DNA of 13,086 nt from Pseudomonadota bacterium (GTDB taxonomy: Bacteria > Myxococcota > Polyangia > Polyangiales > Polyangiaceae): contig JAEZYO010000116.1 in assembly GCA_023419055.1 (NCBI GenBank), forward strand, positions 1-13,086. The letters are read 5' to 3'. The notes beneath the pieces are model-generated. The model was not told where the DNA came from, did no database searches, and was given only the letters and a program-made list of their open reading frames with translations. Shown in pieces: positions 5,940 to 12,566 of the stretch. Both the position numbers and the translations under genes were made by a program. Every line of letters begins with the position of its first letter. Position 1 is the first letter of the stretch.

Positions 5940-7655
5940 TTGCCGGAAACCCGACCTCCGATCCCGGTTCACTTGCTGAAGTTCGTGGTCGAACAGGACT
6001 ACGGCAAGTACACCGCCGTCGATCAAGCGGTCTGGCGCTTCGTCCTCCTGCAGCTGACGACTCGCCTTCGGGAGACCGCTCACCCGGCTTACCTCGACGG
6101 CCTCGCCTCCACGGGCATTTCGGTCGAGCACATCCCGCGCATCGAAGAGATGGACGAGCGGCTCGGACGCTTCGGGTGGGGCGCCGTGTGCGTGGACGGG
6201 TTCATCCCGCCGCGCGCGTTCCAGGAGTTTCAAGCTGCCGGTTACCTGCCGATCGCCGCGGACATGCGCACGCTCGAGCATTTGGTGTACACGCCGGCGC
6301 CGGACATCATCCACGAGGCGGCGGGGCACGCTCCCATCCTGTCGGACCCCGAGTACGCCGCCTACATCCGGCGCAGCGGCGAGGTCGGCGCGCGCGCCTT
6401 CACGTCGCCCCGCGACGGGCTCGTCTACCGGGCCATCTACGAGCTCAGCGAGATCAAGGAGAACCCGGAGGCGTCACCGGAGGACGTGGCGCGCGCCGAG
6501 CGCGTACTCGAAGAGGTGCTCTCGAGCTCCGGCGAGGCGAGCGAAGCCAGCCGGCTCGCCAGGCTCTACTGGTGGACCGCGGAGTACGGGTTGCTCGGCA
6601 CTCCCGAGGATTACAAGCTCTACGGCGCCGGGTTGCTGTCCTCGCTCGGTGAGAGCCACTCTTGCCACGACCCGGCGGTCGAGAAGTTGCCGCTCGACGT
6701 CGGGTGTCTCGACGTGCCGTACGACATCACTCGGCCGCAACCGCAGCTCTTCGTCGCCAAGGACTTCGCCGAGCTCGAGCGGGTGCTCGCCGAGGCCGAG
6801 CGCTCGCTCGCCCACGTTCGAGGCGGAGCGCTCGCGCTCGAGCGTGCGCTCGAGAGCCAGGAGCTCGCGACCCTCTCTTTCGAGCGAGATCGCCAGGCGA
6901 TCGGCGTCCTCGCCGGTGTCGAGGAGGTCCTCGGGCAACCCGGGTTCTTGAGGCTGAACGGTCCGGTCGCGTTCGCGCGCGCGGGGGAGATCGTGCCGGG
7001 GCTCGGCCCCGAGACACAGCCCGCGGGGCATGTCGTTTTGCTCGGCGCTCCGCGCTCCGGTTCGCTCGCGGAGGAGGCGGCTCGCATCCTGTCTGCCGGT
7101 TCGGGGCAGGTGACCTTCACGAGCGGGGTGGAGCTGTCCGGGCGTGGCGCGCGGGCAATGCGCGACTCGACGGGCGAGCTCTGCGCCCTCCGCTTCGACG
7201 GCGCGCTCGTCTCGGACCCGGAGCGAGGGACCAGCTGGGACGGCCCCTTCACCTGGTGGCTCGCCGGTGACTTCGTCACGGCGCGAGCGGGGGCGAGCGA
7301 TCCGGCGTTCTACCCGCCCACGCCGCGCTCGCCGCTGCGCGTGCCGAAGAGCCGCCGGCTTCCCGACCGTGAGGCGCACCTGCTCGCCCTGTACGAGCGG
7401 GCGCTCCACGCCGCGAGAGAGGGCGGGAGCGTGCTCGCCGAGTTCGACCGCATCGAGGCGCACCTCGAGGAGCGCTTCCCCGACGAGTGGCTGCTGCGCT
7501 GGAACCTGCTCGAAAGCCTGCTCAAAGCGGGACACCAGGGGGAGCTCTTCGCTCGCCTGAAGCAGGAGCTCGAGGCGCTCGAGGAGCACTACGAGAAGCG
7601 TCAGCCGATAGCCTCCGGCTTGCGCTACCTCGCGAGCCTGCGTCTGAATTGCTGA
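5940..7655 (+). CDS. Long-form aromatic amino acid hydroxylase (phenylalanine 4-monooxygenase family)
   Basis: A 571-residue member of the pterin-dependent, iron(II) aromatic amino acid hydroxylases, most likely phenylalanine to tyrosine with tetrahydrobiopterin and O2, in the cytoplasm. The iron site is PDIIHEAAGHAP, with H125 and H130; the third ligand is E215 in YWWTAEYG. N-terminal signatures are HLLKFVVEQDYGKYT, DQAVWRFVLLQL and GWGAVCVDGFIPP; PQPQLFVAKDF closes the catalytic core. Typical bacterial PhhA is about 260-300 residues; this matches the roughly 580-residue long type known from Bacillus and Bacteroidetes. The H130-E215 spacing is 85 residues against 40 in human PAH, because of a helical insertion (about 145-205). 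About 300 further residues follow the core, with no regulatory ACT domain. The TTG start has SD GAGG. The SDR gene follows after 25 bases. Tryptophan or tyrosine as substrate cannot be excluded. Confidence 0.93.
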   Translation: MPETRPPIPVHLLKFVVEQDYGKYTAVDQAVWRFVLLQLTTRLRETAHPAYLDGLASTGISVEHIPRIEEMDERLGRFGWGAVCVDGFIPPRAFQEFQAAGYLPIAADMRTLEHLVYTPAPDIIHEAAGHAPILSDPEYAAYIRRSGEVGARAFTSPRDGLVYRAIYELSEIKENPEASPEDVARAERVLEEVLSSSGEASEASRLARLYWWTAEYGLLGTPEDYKLYGAGLLSSLGESHSCHDPAVEKLPLDVGCLDVPYDITRPQPQLFVAKDFAELERVLAEAERSLAHVRGGALALERALESQELATLSFERDRQAIGVLAGVEEVLGQPGFLRLNGPVAFARAGEIVPGLGPETQPAGHVVLLGAPRSGSLAEEAARILSAGSGQVTFTSGVELSGRGARAMRDSTGELCALRFDGALVSDPERGTSWDGPFTWWLAGDFVTARAGASDPAFYPPTPRSPLRVPKSRRLPDREAHLLALYERALHAAREGGSVLAEFDRIEAHLEERFPDEWLLRWNLLESLLKAGHQGELFARLKQELEALEEHYEKRQPIASGLRYLASLRLNC

Positions 7656-7661
7656 CGTTCG

Positions 7662-7670
7662 TGATATTGA
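7662..7670 (+). promoter_or_regulatory. Possible extended -10 just before the SDR gene
   Basis: TGATATTGA resembles an extended -10 and ends 10 bases before the ATG at 7681, in the 25-base gap after the hydroxylase. There is no clear Shine-Dalgarno sequence for the ATG, so a near-leaderless secondary transcript is possible. Read-through from the hydroxylase gene is equally plausible. Confidence 0.3.
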
Positions 7671-7680
7671 ACGCCGTACG

Positions 7681-8559
7681 ATGAAGGTACTGGTCACGGG
7701 CGCCACCGGGCACCTCGGCATGCCGGTGTGTCGCACCCTGCAAGAACGCGGGCACGAGGTGCGCGCCGTCGACCAACGCCACAAGCCGGGGCTCGGCGTT
7801 CGCCTCGAGCTAGCCGACGTGAGGGACGAGCTGACGGTTTACCGCTTGCTCGACGGAATGGATGCCGTCGTCCACCTCGCGAACCATCCGAATCCGAACG
7901 CGGGACCGTCACCCGCCACGCTGCTTTCCGACAACGTCGCCATGAATACGAACGTGTTCATGGCCGCGCACGATCTCGGCGTCTCACGCATCGTGTTCTC
8001 GAGCACCATTCAAGTGATGCTCACCTTCGGTTGGCCGCGCTCGAAGGCTCCGCCGTTTCAGATCCCTTATCTGCCGCTCGACGGCGACTGCCCTCCGAAC
8101 ACTGCGACCAACCCCTACGCGTTGAGCAAGCTGTTCGGTGAGCAGCTGCTCAAACAGCTCGTCGAGAGTCGTCGGGATCTGTGCGCGACCGTGCTCCGGT
8201 ACCCGATGTTGCTTTCGGAGCTCCAGCGGGACCGCTGGTTCCCGAAGCCGGTCGCGAAGCTCCACGTCGATGCCGTGGACTTTTACGAATTGACCGCGCA
8301 CCTGATGCTGGACGACGCGGCCGAGCTCGTCGCAGCGGCGCTCGAGCGCGAGGCGCCGGGCTACCACCAGTACTTCCCGGCCCAGACGTTCGATCTCGTG
8401 GATTACGATCCTGCGCGCCTGATCCGTGAGTTCTACCCTCACGTATCGCTCCGGAGACCCATCGAAGCGATGACGAATTTGATCGACCTGGCGGCCGTTC
8501 GACTTGCGCTCGGCTGGGAGCCAAAACAGCGAATTCGCGCCGAAATCATCCCCCGCTGA
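7681..8559 (+). CDS. NAD(P)-dependent epimerase/dehydratase (extended SDR)
   Basis: A 292-residue extended short-chain dehydrogenase. The nucleotide-binding loop TGATGHLG is at 6-13. Strand 2 ends in VDQR with D31, which favours NAD over NADP. DAVVHLAN (61-68) is strand 4, S107/S108 (VFSSTIQV) supplies the catalytic Ser, and YALSK gives Y146 and K150 of the YxxxK pair. The family acts on nucleotide sugars, steroids and other hydroxy or keto compounds; the C-terminal substrate region (WFPKPVAKLHVDAVDFYEL onward) does not allow a choice. It follows the hydroxylase on the same strand after 25 bases and may be co-transcribed with it, but no shared pathway is obvious. All catalytic residues are present. 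A weak stem-loop region and a regulator gene follow. Confidence 0.9.
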   Translation: MKVLVTGATGHLGMPVCRTLQERGHEVRAVDQRHKPGLGVRLELADVRDELTVYRLLDGMDAVVHLANHPNPNAGPSPATLLSDNVAMNTNVFMAAHDLGVSRIVFSSTIQVMLTFGWPRSKAPPFQIPYLPLDGDCPPNTATNPYALSKLFGEQLLKQLVESRRDLCATVLRYPMLLSELQRDRWFPKPVAKLHVDAVDFYELTAHLMLDDAAELVAAALEREAPGYHQYFPAQTFDLVDYDPARLIREFYPHVSLRRPIEAMTNLIDLAAVRLALGWEPKQRIRAEIIPR

Positions 8560-8626
8560 CTTCTCCCTGGGGGCGTCGAGCCCCGTCTCGGGCTGAGGCG
8601 AAGGCAACGCGGGTGAAACTACGCGA

Positions 8627-8647
8627 CGAAGGCGTGCGTACGCTTCG
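8627..8647 (+). other. Stem-loop in the gap between the SDR and AraC genes
   Basis: CGAAGGCGT pairs with ACGCTTCG around the loop GCGT, with one bulged G. There is no T-tract, so it is not a standard terminator. It could be an mRNA end structure or nothing. Confidence 0.3.
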
Positions 8648-8682
8648 GCGACGCTTGGTGGAGTTCGGCCGGGGTCGCTAAA

Positions 8683-8717
8683 TGACTGGACGGTCAGACA
8701 AGATCAGGCTAGCTAGC
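8683..8717. promoter_or_regulatory. Two candidate operator palindromes upstream of the AraC-family gene
   Basis: TGACTGGACGGTCA (8683-8696) is an interrupted palindrome (TGAC-N6-GTCA), of the kind bound by dimeric TetR-type repressors. GCTAGCTAGC (8708-8717) is a perfect 10-bp palindrome. Both lie 27-61 bases before the TTG start of the regulator gene, where autoregulation would act. This is an inference from symmetry and position; no regulator is assigned. Confidence 0.35.
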
Positions 8718-8743
8718 ATGTTCGAAAAGTCGGAGGCTGACCC

Positions 8744-9682
8744 TTGGACGTCTTGACGGATGTTCTCCAAACGGTGCGAGTGCAGGGGGCCTGCTATGGC
8801 CGCGTCCAGGCGGGTGCTCCCTGGGCGGTGTCTGTAAGGTCTGGCGCCGAAGCCAAGTTCCACGTCGTGCTTTCGGGGCGCTGCGCGCTGCTCGTCGAGG
8901 GAGACGAGCCGCGATGGCTGAATCAGGGCGACATCGTCGCCTTACCCCACGGTCACGCTCACGCGCTGCATGACGACCCGACCACGCCGGCTCGTCCGCT
9001 CGAAGAGCTCATGATGTGTCGACCCGATCGCCGCGGGTTGGCGATCGAGGTGGGGGGCGCGGGCGTGCGGACCGAGCTCGTGAGCGGTCGCATTCGCTTC
9101 GAGTCACCGACTCACAACCCGCTGCTGTCGGTGCTGCCGAAGGTGATGGTGCTGCCCGGCGAGGCGAGCCGCGGCGTGCAGTGGCTCGAGCCGACGTTGA
9201 AGTTCATCGCTTGGGAGGTAGCGTCCGGCAAGCCCGGCGCGCACACGGTGGTCAGTCGCCTCGCCGACGTGCTCTTCATTCAGATCGTGCGCGGCTACCT
9301 GGCGGGCTTGCCCGAAGACGCGAGCGGTTGGCTCGGCGCGCTGAAGGATCAGCAGATGGGCTCGGCCCTCTCCTTGATTCACCAGAACCCCGAGCGCGAT
9401 TGGACGGTGCTCGCGCTCGCCGAGCACGTCGGCATGTCGCGCTCCGCGTTTGCCGCTCGCTTCGCGCGCCTGGTCGGAGAGCCTCCGCTTCACTATCTCA
9501 CGCGCTGGCGCATGCAGAAGGCGGCGAGCCTCTTGCGAGAAGGGCAGGCCTCGCTCTCGGAAATCGCCATTCAAGTCGGCTACGACTCCGAGGCGGCCTT
9601 CAGCAAGGCCTTCAAGCGCGCCATCGGCAGCGCTCCTGGCGCCTATCGGCGACGTCTCCGCGACGTCGGCGAGGCAGCCTGA
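8744..9682 (+). CDS. AraC-family transcriptional regulator with N-terminal cupin sensor
   Basis: A 312-residue regulator. Residues 1 to about 180 resemble the Cupin_6 type ligand domain (DVLQTVRVQGACYGR, APWAVSV, FHVVLSGRCALLVEG, GDIVALPHGHAH). The DNA-binding module at about 206-303 has two helix-turn-helix units: VLALAEHVGMSRSAFAARF (about 223-241) and LSEIAIQVGYDSEAAFSKAF (271-290), the latter matching the conserved AraC signature GYxSxxxFxxAFK. Proteins of this type commonly activate neighbouring genes in response to a small molecule. The TTG start is supported by GGAGG 7 bases upstream (8732-8736). The 184 bases upstream carry two palindromes that may be operators. Its targets could include the upstream SDR gene or the downstream GtrA gene; this is not shown by the sequence. 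Confidence 0.93.
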   Translation: MDVLTDVLQTVRVQGACYGRVQAGAPWAVSVRSGAEAKFHVVLSGRCALLVEGDEPRWLNQGDIVALPHGHAHALHDDPTTPARPLEELMMCRPDRRGLAIEVGGAGVRTELVSGRIRFESPTHNPLLSVLPKVMVLPGEASRGVQWLEPTLKFIAWEVASGKPGAHTVVSRLADVLFIQIVRGYLAGLPEDASGWLGALKDQQMGSALSLIHQNPERDWTVLALAEHVGMSRSAFAARFARLVGEPPLHYLTRWRMQKAASLLREGQASLSEIAIQVGYDSEAAFSKAFKRAIGSAPGAYRRRLRDVGEAA

Positions 9683-9702
9683 ACTCGAGGTCGAGGTCCT
9701 CC

Positions 9703-10161
9703 TTGGACGAGCCGCGCTCGAACCTCGAGCGCGGCCCCGTCACCAAGGCAGCGCTGCTCGGTGTCGGCCGCGGGAGCCTGGCTCGCAACGCCGTGGCGGG
9801 CGCCGTGGCGACGCTCGCCGACTTCGCCCTGGTGAGCGCGCTCGTGTCCTGGGCGCGCGTGTCGCCTCCCGTGGCCACCCTTTGGGGTTGTGGCCTCGGC
9901 GGGGTCGTCAATTTCAGCGTGAACCGGGGGTGGGCCTTCGAGAGCTCGCTGCCCATGCGGCGCTCCGTGGTGCGCTACGCGCTCGTGAGCGCCTCCAGCG
10001 CCCTGCTCAACGCAGGCGGAGTCGCAGGCTTGCTGGCGCTCTCGAAGCTCGTTCACCCCGCGCCGTACCAGGTCGTGTGGTGGCTCGTTCGTGGCTTGGT
10101 CTACGCCTTTTTCAACTATCCGCTACAGCGCGAGTACGTCTTCGTCCACCGGGCGCGCTGA
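9703..10161 (+). CDS. GtrA-family small membrane protein
   Basis: A 152-residue protein with four predicted membrane segments (about 28-50, 54-73, 89-115, 120-138). GtrA family signatures are present: the GxxxNFxxNRxWxF pattern is seen as GGVVNFSVNRGWAFE (66-80), and FFNYPLQREYVF (136-147) closes the fold. Family members take part in moving undecaprenyl-phosphate-linked sugars across the inner membrane for polysaccharide or O-antigen decoration; partner glycosyltransferases are usually adjacent but none is seen here. The TTG start has GAGG 6 bases upstream (9693-9696). The longer open frame to 9016 is only a shadow of the AraC gene. The gene starts 20 bases after the AraC stop, so they may be co-transcribed. 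IS debris begins 61 bases downstream. Confidence 0.88.
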   Translation: MDEPRSNLERGPVTKAALLGVGRGSLARNAVAGAVATLADFALVSALVSWARVSPPVATLWGCGLGGVVNFSVNRGWAFESSLPMRRSVVRYALVSASSALLNAGGVAGLLALSKLVHPAPYQVVWWLVRGLVYAFFNYPLQREYVFVHRAR

Positions 10162-10222
10162 GCTCGGAGCGGCGTTCACTCGCCTCGACCGCGCGCGGCG
10201 GCGTGAGAAGTCGAAAAGAGGC

Positions 10223-10592
10223 GTGGAAGCGCCATCGCGAAATGCGCTGACCGATGCCCAGTGGACGCTGCTGAAGCTCGCCGTGCCATCGCGGCGCGGC
10301 CCGCCCCCCAAGCTGGACATCAGCAATGCACTTTGCCGTTCTCGAGGTGGGGTCTCCACCAAAGTCCACGCCCTCGTCGACACGAGGGGGCGCCCCATCC
10401 CATCCAAATCACGCCGGGACAACGGCACGAGTCCACGGTCGCCGAAGAGATCATCCCGAACCTCGCGCGCGGCGAAGCGTTCATAGGCGACACCGGCTAC
10501 GACTCTGACGCCATCCGCGGCGAGCTAGAGTCGCTGCAGAGCAGCCGGCTATCCACGCAAGTCCCACGCGGAAGAAGAAGCCTCGCCGCGCC
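10223..10592 (+). pseudogene. Decayed IS5-superfamily (IS427-like) transposase remnant
   Basis: The remnant begins at GTG 10223 with NALTDAQWTLLKLAVPSRRG (frame 2), the usual N-terminus of this transposase. After ISNALC it jumps to RSRGGVSTKVHALVDTRGRP, so the segment carrying the first catalytic Asp is deleted. A 5-bp tandem duplication, CATCC at 10396-10400 and 10401-10405, then shifts the frame to HPIQITPGQRHESTV and FIGDTGYDSDAIRGELE (frame 1), which carry the second catalytic Asp region. A second shift after about 10530 puts PTRKKKPR in frame 3, and homology ends there. The C-terminal domain with the catalytic Glu is lost. With a deletion, two shifts and a missing end, it cannot make a transposase. 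Terminal inverted repeats of the element were not found. Assignment to the IS5 superfamily is firm; the named group is less so. Confidence 0.85.
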
Positions 10593-10801
10593 AAGTGCGC
10601 CTTTGAAACATCGATGCTTGATGTTCACGTCGGACTTCCGCTCCGACCCCGCTCGAGCAACCCGACCTTGCGATTTGATGCGAGCTCTTCGGCTCTGGCA
10701 GCTATCCCCGTTTTCATGAGCAGGGTCTACCGCGGCGCCCCATGCTTCCAAACGGCCTCTTCGAACCAGAACAGAATCGGTCTGCCGCGCAGTAGTCTCG
10801 A
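10593..10801. other. Non-coding stretch between transposase remnant and tandem repeats
   Basis: No credible gene is seen. Two small stem-loops stand out: AACATC (10607-10612) pairing with GATGTT (10620-10625), and GTCGGA (10629-10634) pairing with TCCGAC (10642-10647). On the minus strand several short frames remain open but show no family signature and overlap each other, as high GC content predicts. It may be further mobile-element debris. Confidence 0.4.
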
Positions 10802-10890
10802 ATCGTCCAAAGAGACGACCACCCAACATGAGAACTCGGCGAGGCGGAGCGCGCACCAGCCCGCGTGAGTCGCAAAAGCTCTCGGGTCAG
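10802..10890. repeat. Imperfect tandem repeat, copy A
   Basis: Copy A shares ordered blocks with copy B (10968-11063): TCGTCCAAAGAGACGA, CCAACATGAGA, CTCGGCGAGGC, GCGCGC, and GAGTCGCAAAAG. Spacing between the copies drifts from 167 to 174 bases because of small indels. A short stem around loop GAG (10834-10840 with 10844-10850) is only partly paired here. Function is unknown. See copy B. Confidence 0.65.
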
Positions 10891-10967
10891 GATCGGGACA
10901 AGAACGAAAGCTCCAGCCGCCGGAGGCGGCACCGCGACGACCGAGAAGTCTTGAAAGACCAGATCAC

Positions 10968-11063
10968 GATCGCTCCAAGAGACGAAAAGCCAACGTAAGA
11001 GCCCGGCGAGGCCGGGCGCGCGCCGCCTAAGAGCTCGCGCGAGTCGCAAAGACCTTTCAGGTC
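10968..11063. repeat. Imperfect tandem repeat, copy B
   Basis: Copy B has matching blocks TCGCTCCAAGAGACGA, CCAACGTAAGA, CCCGGCGAGGC, GCGCGC, and GAGTCGCAAAG in the same order as copy A. It forms a perfect 7-bp hairpin GCCCGGC-GAG-GCCGGGC (11001-11017) and ends in GACCTTTCAGGTC (11051-11063), a 5-bp stem with a 3-base loop. The two copies translate to similar peptide scraps only in differing frames, so a protein-coding role is unlikely. It may be a duplicated structured RNA or a dispersed intergenic repeat. Confidence 0.65.
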
Positions 11064-11070
11064 GCTACTC

Positions 11071-11126
11071 ACAAAAAACAAAAAATCAAAATGAAAGCCG
11101 GCTCGGAACGCCAAGACCGAGCCGGC
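11071..11126 (-). terminator. Rho-independent terminator of the DUF4398-OmpA operon
   Basis: A perfect 10-bp stem (11117-11126 with 11097-11106, loop of 10) is followed on the minus strand by a long T-rich tract (complement of 11071-11096, with runs of four to six T). It begins 32 bases after the OmpA-type gene stop. It is a textbook intrinsic terminator. Confidence 0.92.
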
Positions 11127-11157
11127 CTTCGGGGTGTCGGAACGAGGGATCTTCGGC

Positions 11158-12093
11158 TCAGCGAGGCGCCGCGGTCGGAGGCGCGGTGCTCGCAGTGGGG
11201 GTGCCGCCGATCACGATCTCGACACGACGATTGTTCGCGCGGCCCTCGGGCGTGTCGTTCGAGGCCACCGGACGCGCTTCACCGCGGCCCTGGGCGACGA
11301 TCACGTCGGGCTTCACGCCGAGGCTCACGAGATAGTCACGCACTGCGTCCGCGCGAGCCTGCGACAGCTTCATATTGGTCTCGTCGCTGCCGCGCGAGTC
11401 CGTGTGGCCCTCGACCGTGATCTTGCGGTCGTCGCCGCCGTCGAGGATGGCCTTCGCGACCTCGTTCAGTCGGTCGCGCGCCGCGGGCAAGAGCTCGCTC
11501 TTGCCGGTGACGAACAGCACCTCGCCGGAGAGGGTGATCACGGTGCCGCGCGCCTCTTCTTTTACGGAGGCGATCTTCTGCAGGCTCTCGAGCGCGCGCT
11601 GCGCTTTGGCCTCGGCTTCTTGCCGCGCTTGCTTCTCTTGCGCAAGCTGTGCCGAGGTCTGGTTCAGCCGGTTTGCGGTCTCGCGGTTCTGCGCCTCGAG
11701 GCTCTGGACGGTGCCGCGAGAAGCGCGGAGCTCGCTCTGCGCGCTCGCGCGAAGCGAGTCCTGAAGCGAGCCGTACTGCTTTTCGGAGTTCACCTTGGCA
11801 AGCTCGTTCTGCTTGATGGTCGCGGTCACCATGGCAAGCTCCGCGCGCCGCTCGGCCACGTACGCCTTCGCGACCTCGCGCTCGGATTGCGGGTCGTCCG
11901 CGTGCGCGCGCTCCGCGGCCTCGAGCGCGCTCTTGGCGCTCAGCAGCATATCGGGCGAATAGGTCGCCGCGTGACTCGTGCGCGCGCGATCGTAGGCCTC
12001 GCGAGCGCTCACGAGCTGGGGGGTAGGGGTGGTGTTCGCGCAGCCGACGGCGCCGAGAAGCGCGGTAGCCGCCAAGAAATGACAGGTCTTCAT
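11158..12093 (-). CDS. Lipoprotein with DUF4398, coiled coil and OmpA-type peptidoglycan-binding domain
   Basis: A 311-residue protein. The signal MKTCHFLAATALLGAVGC gives a lipidated Cys at 18. Residues about 29-90 match DUF4398 (AREAYDRARTSHAATYSP; ALEAAERAHADDPQSEREV), residues 95-180 form a long helical or coiled-coil region rich in Ala, Glu, Gln and Arg, and residues 183-295 are an OmpA C-terminal domain. HTDSRG (230-235) and NRRVEI (288-293) carry the Asp and Arg expected to bind the diaminopimelate peptide stem. It should tether the outer membrane to the cell wall, with the helix setting the distance, much as Pal does. A Thr/Pro/Ala tail ends it. The ATG is chosen because AAGGAG lies 7 bases upstream; the open frame continues upstream without signal features. 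It lies 22 bases after the DUF4398 lipoprotein gene and ends at a strong terminator. Confidence 0.93.
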   Translation of the reverse strand: MKTCHFLAATALLGAVGCANTTPTPQLVSAREAYDRARTSHAATYSPDMLLSAKSALEAAERAHADDPQSEREVAKAYVAERRAELAMVTATIKQNELAKVNSEKQYGSLQDSLRASAQSELRASRGTVQSLEAQNRETANRLNQTSAQLAQEKQARQEAEAKAQRALESLQKIASVKEEARGTVITLSGEVLFVTGKSELLPAARDRLNEVAKAILDGGDDRKITVEGHTDSRGSDETNMKLSQARADAVRDYLVSLGVKPDVIVAQGRGEARPVASNDTPEGRANNRRVEIVIGGTPTASTAPPTAAPR

Positions 12094-12115
12094 CGTCTTG
12101 CTCCTTGGTCTCGCG

Positions 12116-12511
12116 TCACTGCTGGGGCGCTCCGGCCTCGCGCTTGAGCTCGCCGATCTTCGCTTGCGCCGCTTCCGCTTCTTCGCGCGCCTTCGCCTCA
12201 CGCGCATAGGAGAGCGAGAGCTCCGCGTCGGCCTGCGCCTTGTCGAGCGCGAGCGCAGCCTCTTCGTTGTCTCCGTCCGCTATCAGGCGCTTGGCCTCGG
12301 CGACGCCGTCCTGCGCCATCTTCAGGTAGAGCGCGCTGTTCGGTGTCTCCGTCGCGCCGACTGCCTCGGCGGCCTTGATGGAAGCCTGGGTGTTGGTCAG
12401 CTTGCTCGCCGGCACGGCAGAAGAGCCGCAAGCCACGAGCAGCGAGCTTACCGCGAGCGCGGCGAGCGTTCGGGCGTGCCGATCAGTGCCTGTGCGAAAG
12501 GGTCTGGTCAT
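12116..12511 (-). CDS. Short DUF4398 lipoprotein
   Basis: A 131-residue protein. A basic N-terminus (MTRPFRTGTDRHAR) is followed by a hydrophobic core and lipobox LVAC, with lipidated Cys at 28. The mature part is almost entirely helical and charged (SIKAAEAVGATETPNSALYL; KMAQDGVAEAKRLIADGDNE; AALALDKAQADAELSLSYAR), matching DUF4398, which has TPR-like helices. The ATG has GGGAG 7 bases upstream. It precedes the OmpA/DUF4398 gene by 22 bases, so both are one operon. The pair shares the DUF4398 module, which suggests they interact or pack side by side at the outer membrane; that is inference. Expression probably starts within the 196-base gap separating it from moxR. Confidence 0.88.
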   Translation of the reverse strand: MTRPFRTGTDRHARTLAALAVSSLLVACGSSAVPASKLTNTQASIKAAEAVGATETPNSALYLKMAQDGVAEAKRLIADGDNEEAALALDKAQADAELSLSYAREAKAREEAEAAQAKIGELKREAGAPQQ

Positions 12512-12566
12512 CGTTCGACTCCCAATGAAAGAGCGCGGAGGATGTCACTTCGCGCTTGCGCGGCAC

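Noticed and set aside
6474..7784. 436-residue minus strand frame opposite the hydroxylase
   Set aside because: Shadow frame; the + strand carries conserved catalytic residues and this one has only low-complexity Arg/Glu-rich sequence.
9016..9702. N-terminal extension of the GtrA frame into the AraC gene
   Set aside because: The extension is arginine-rich shadow translation of the AraC gene. The TTG at 9703 with GAGG upstream gives a normal-length GtrA protein.
10802..11063. CRISPR array
   Set aside because: There are only two diverged copies of about 90 bp with indels; no short identical repeats with regular spacers and no cas genes.
10714..11114. Minus strand ORFs across the tandem repeats
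   Set aside because: Peptide similarity between the repeats falls in different frames in the two copies, which points to homologous non-coding DNA, not a repeated protein domain. No ribosome site or known family was seen.
11134..12147. 337-residue + strand frame opposite the OmpA/DUF4398 gene
   Set aside because: It is antisense to a gene with clear lipobox and OmpA motifs, and its own sequence is Arg/Leu/Ala-rich with no family features.
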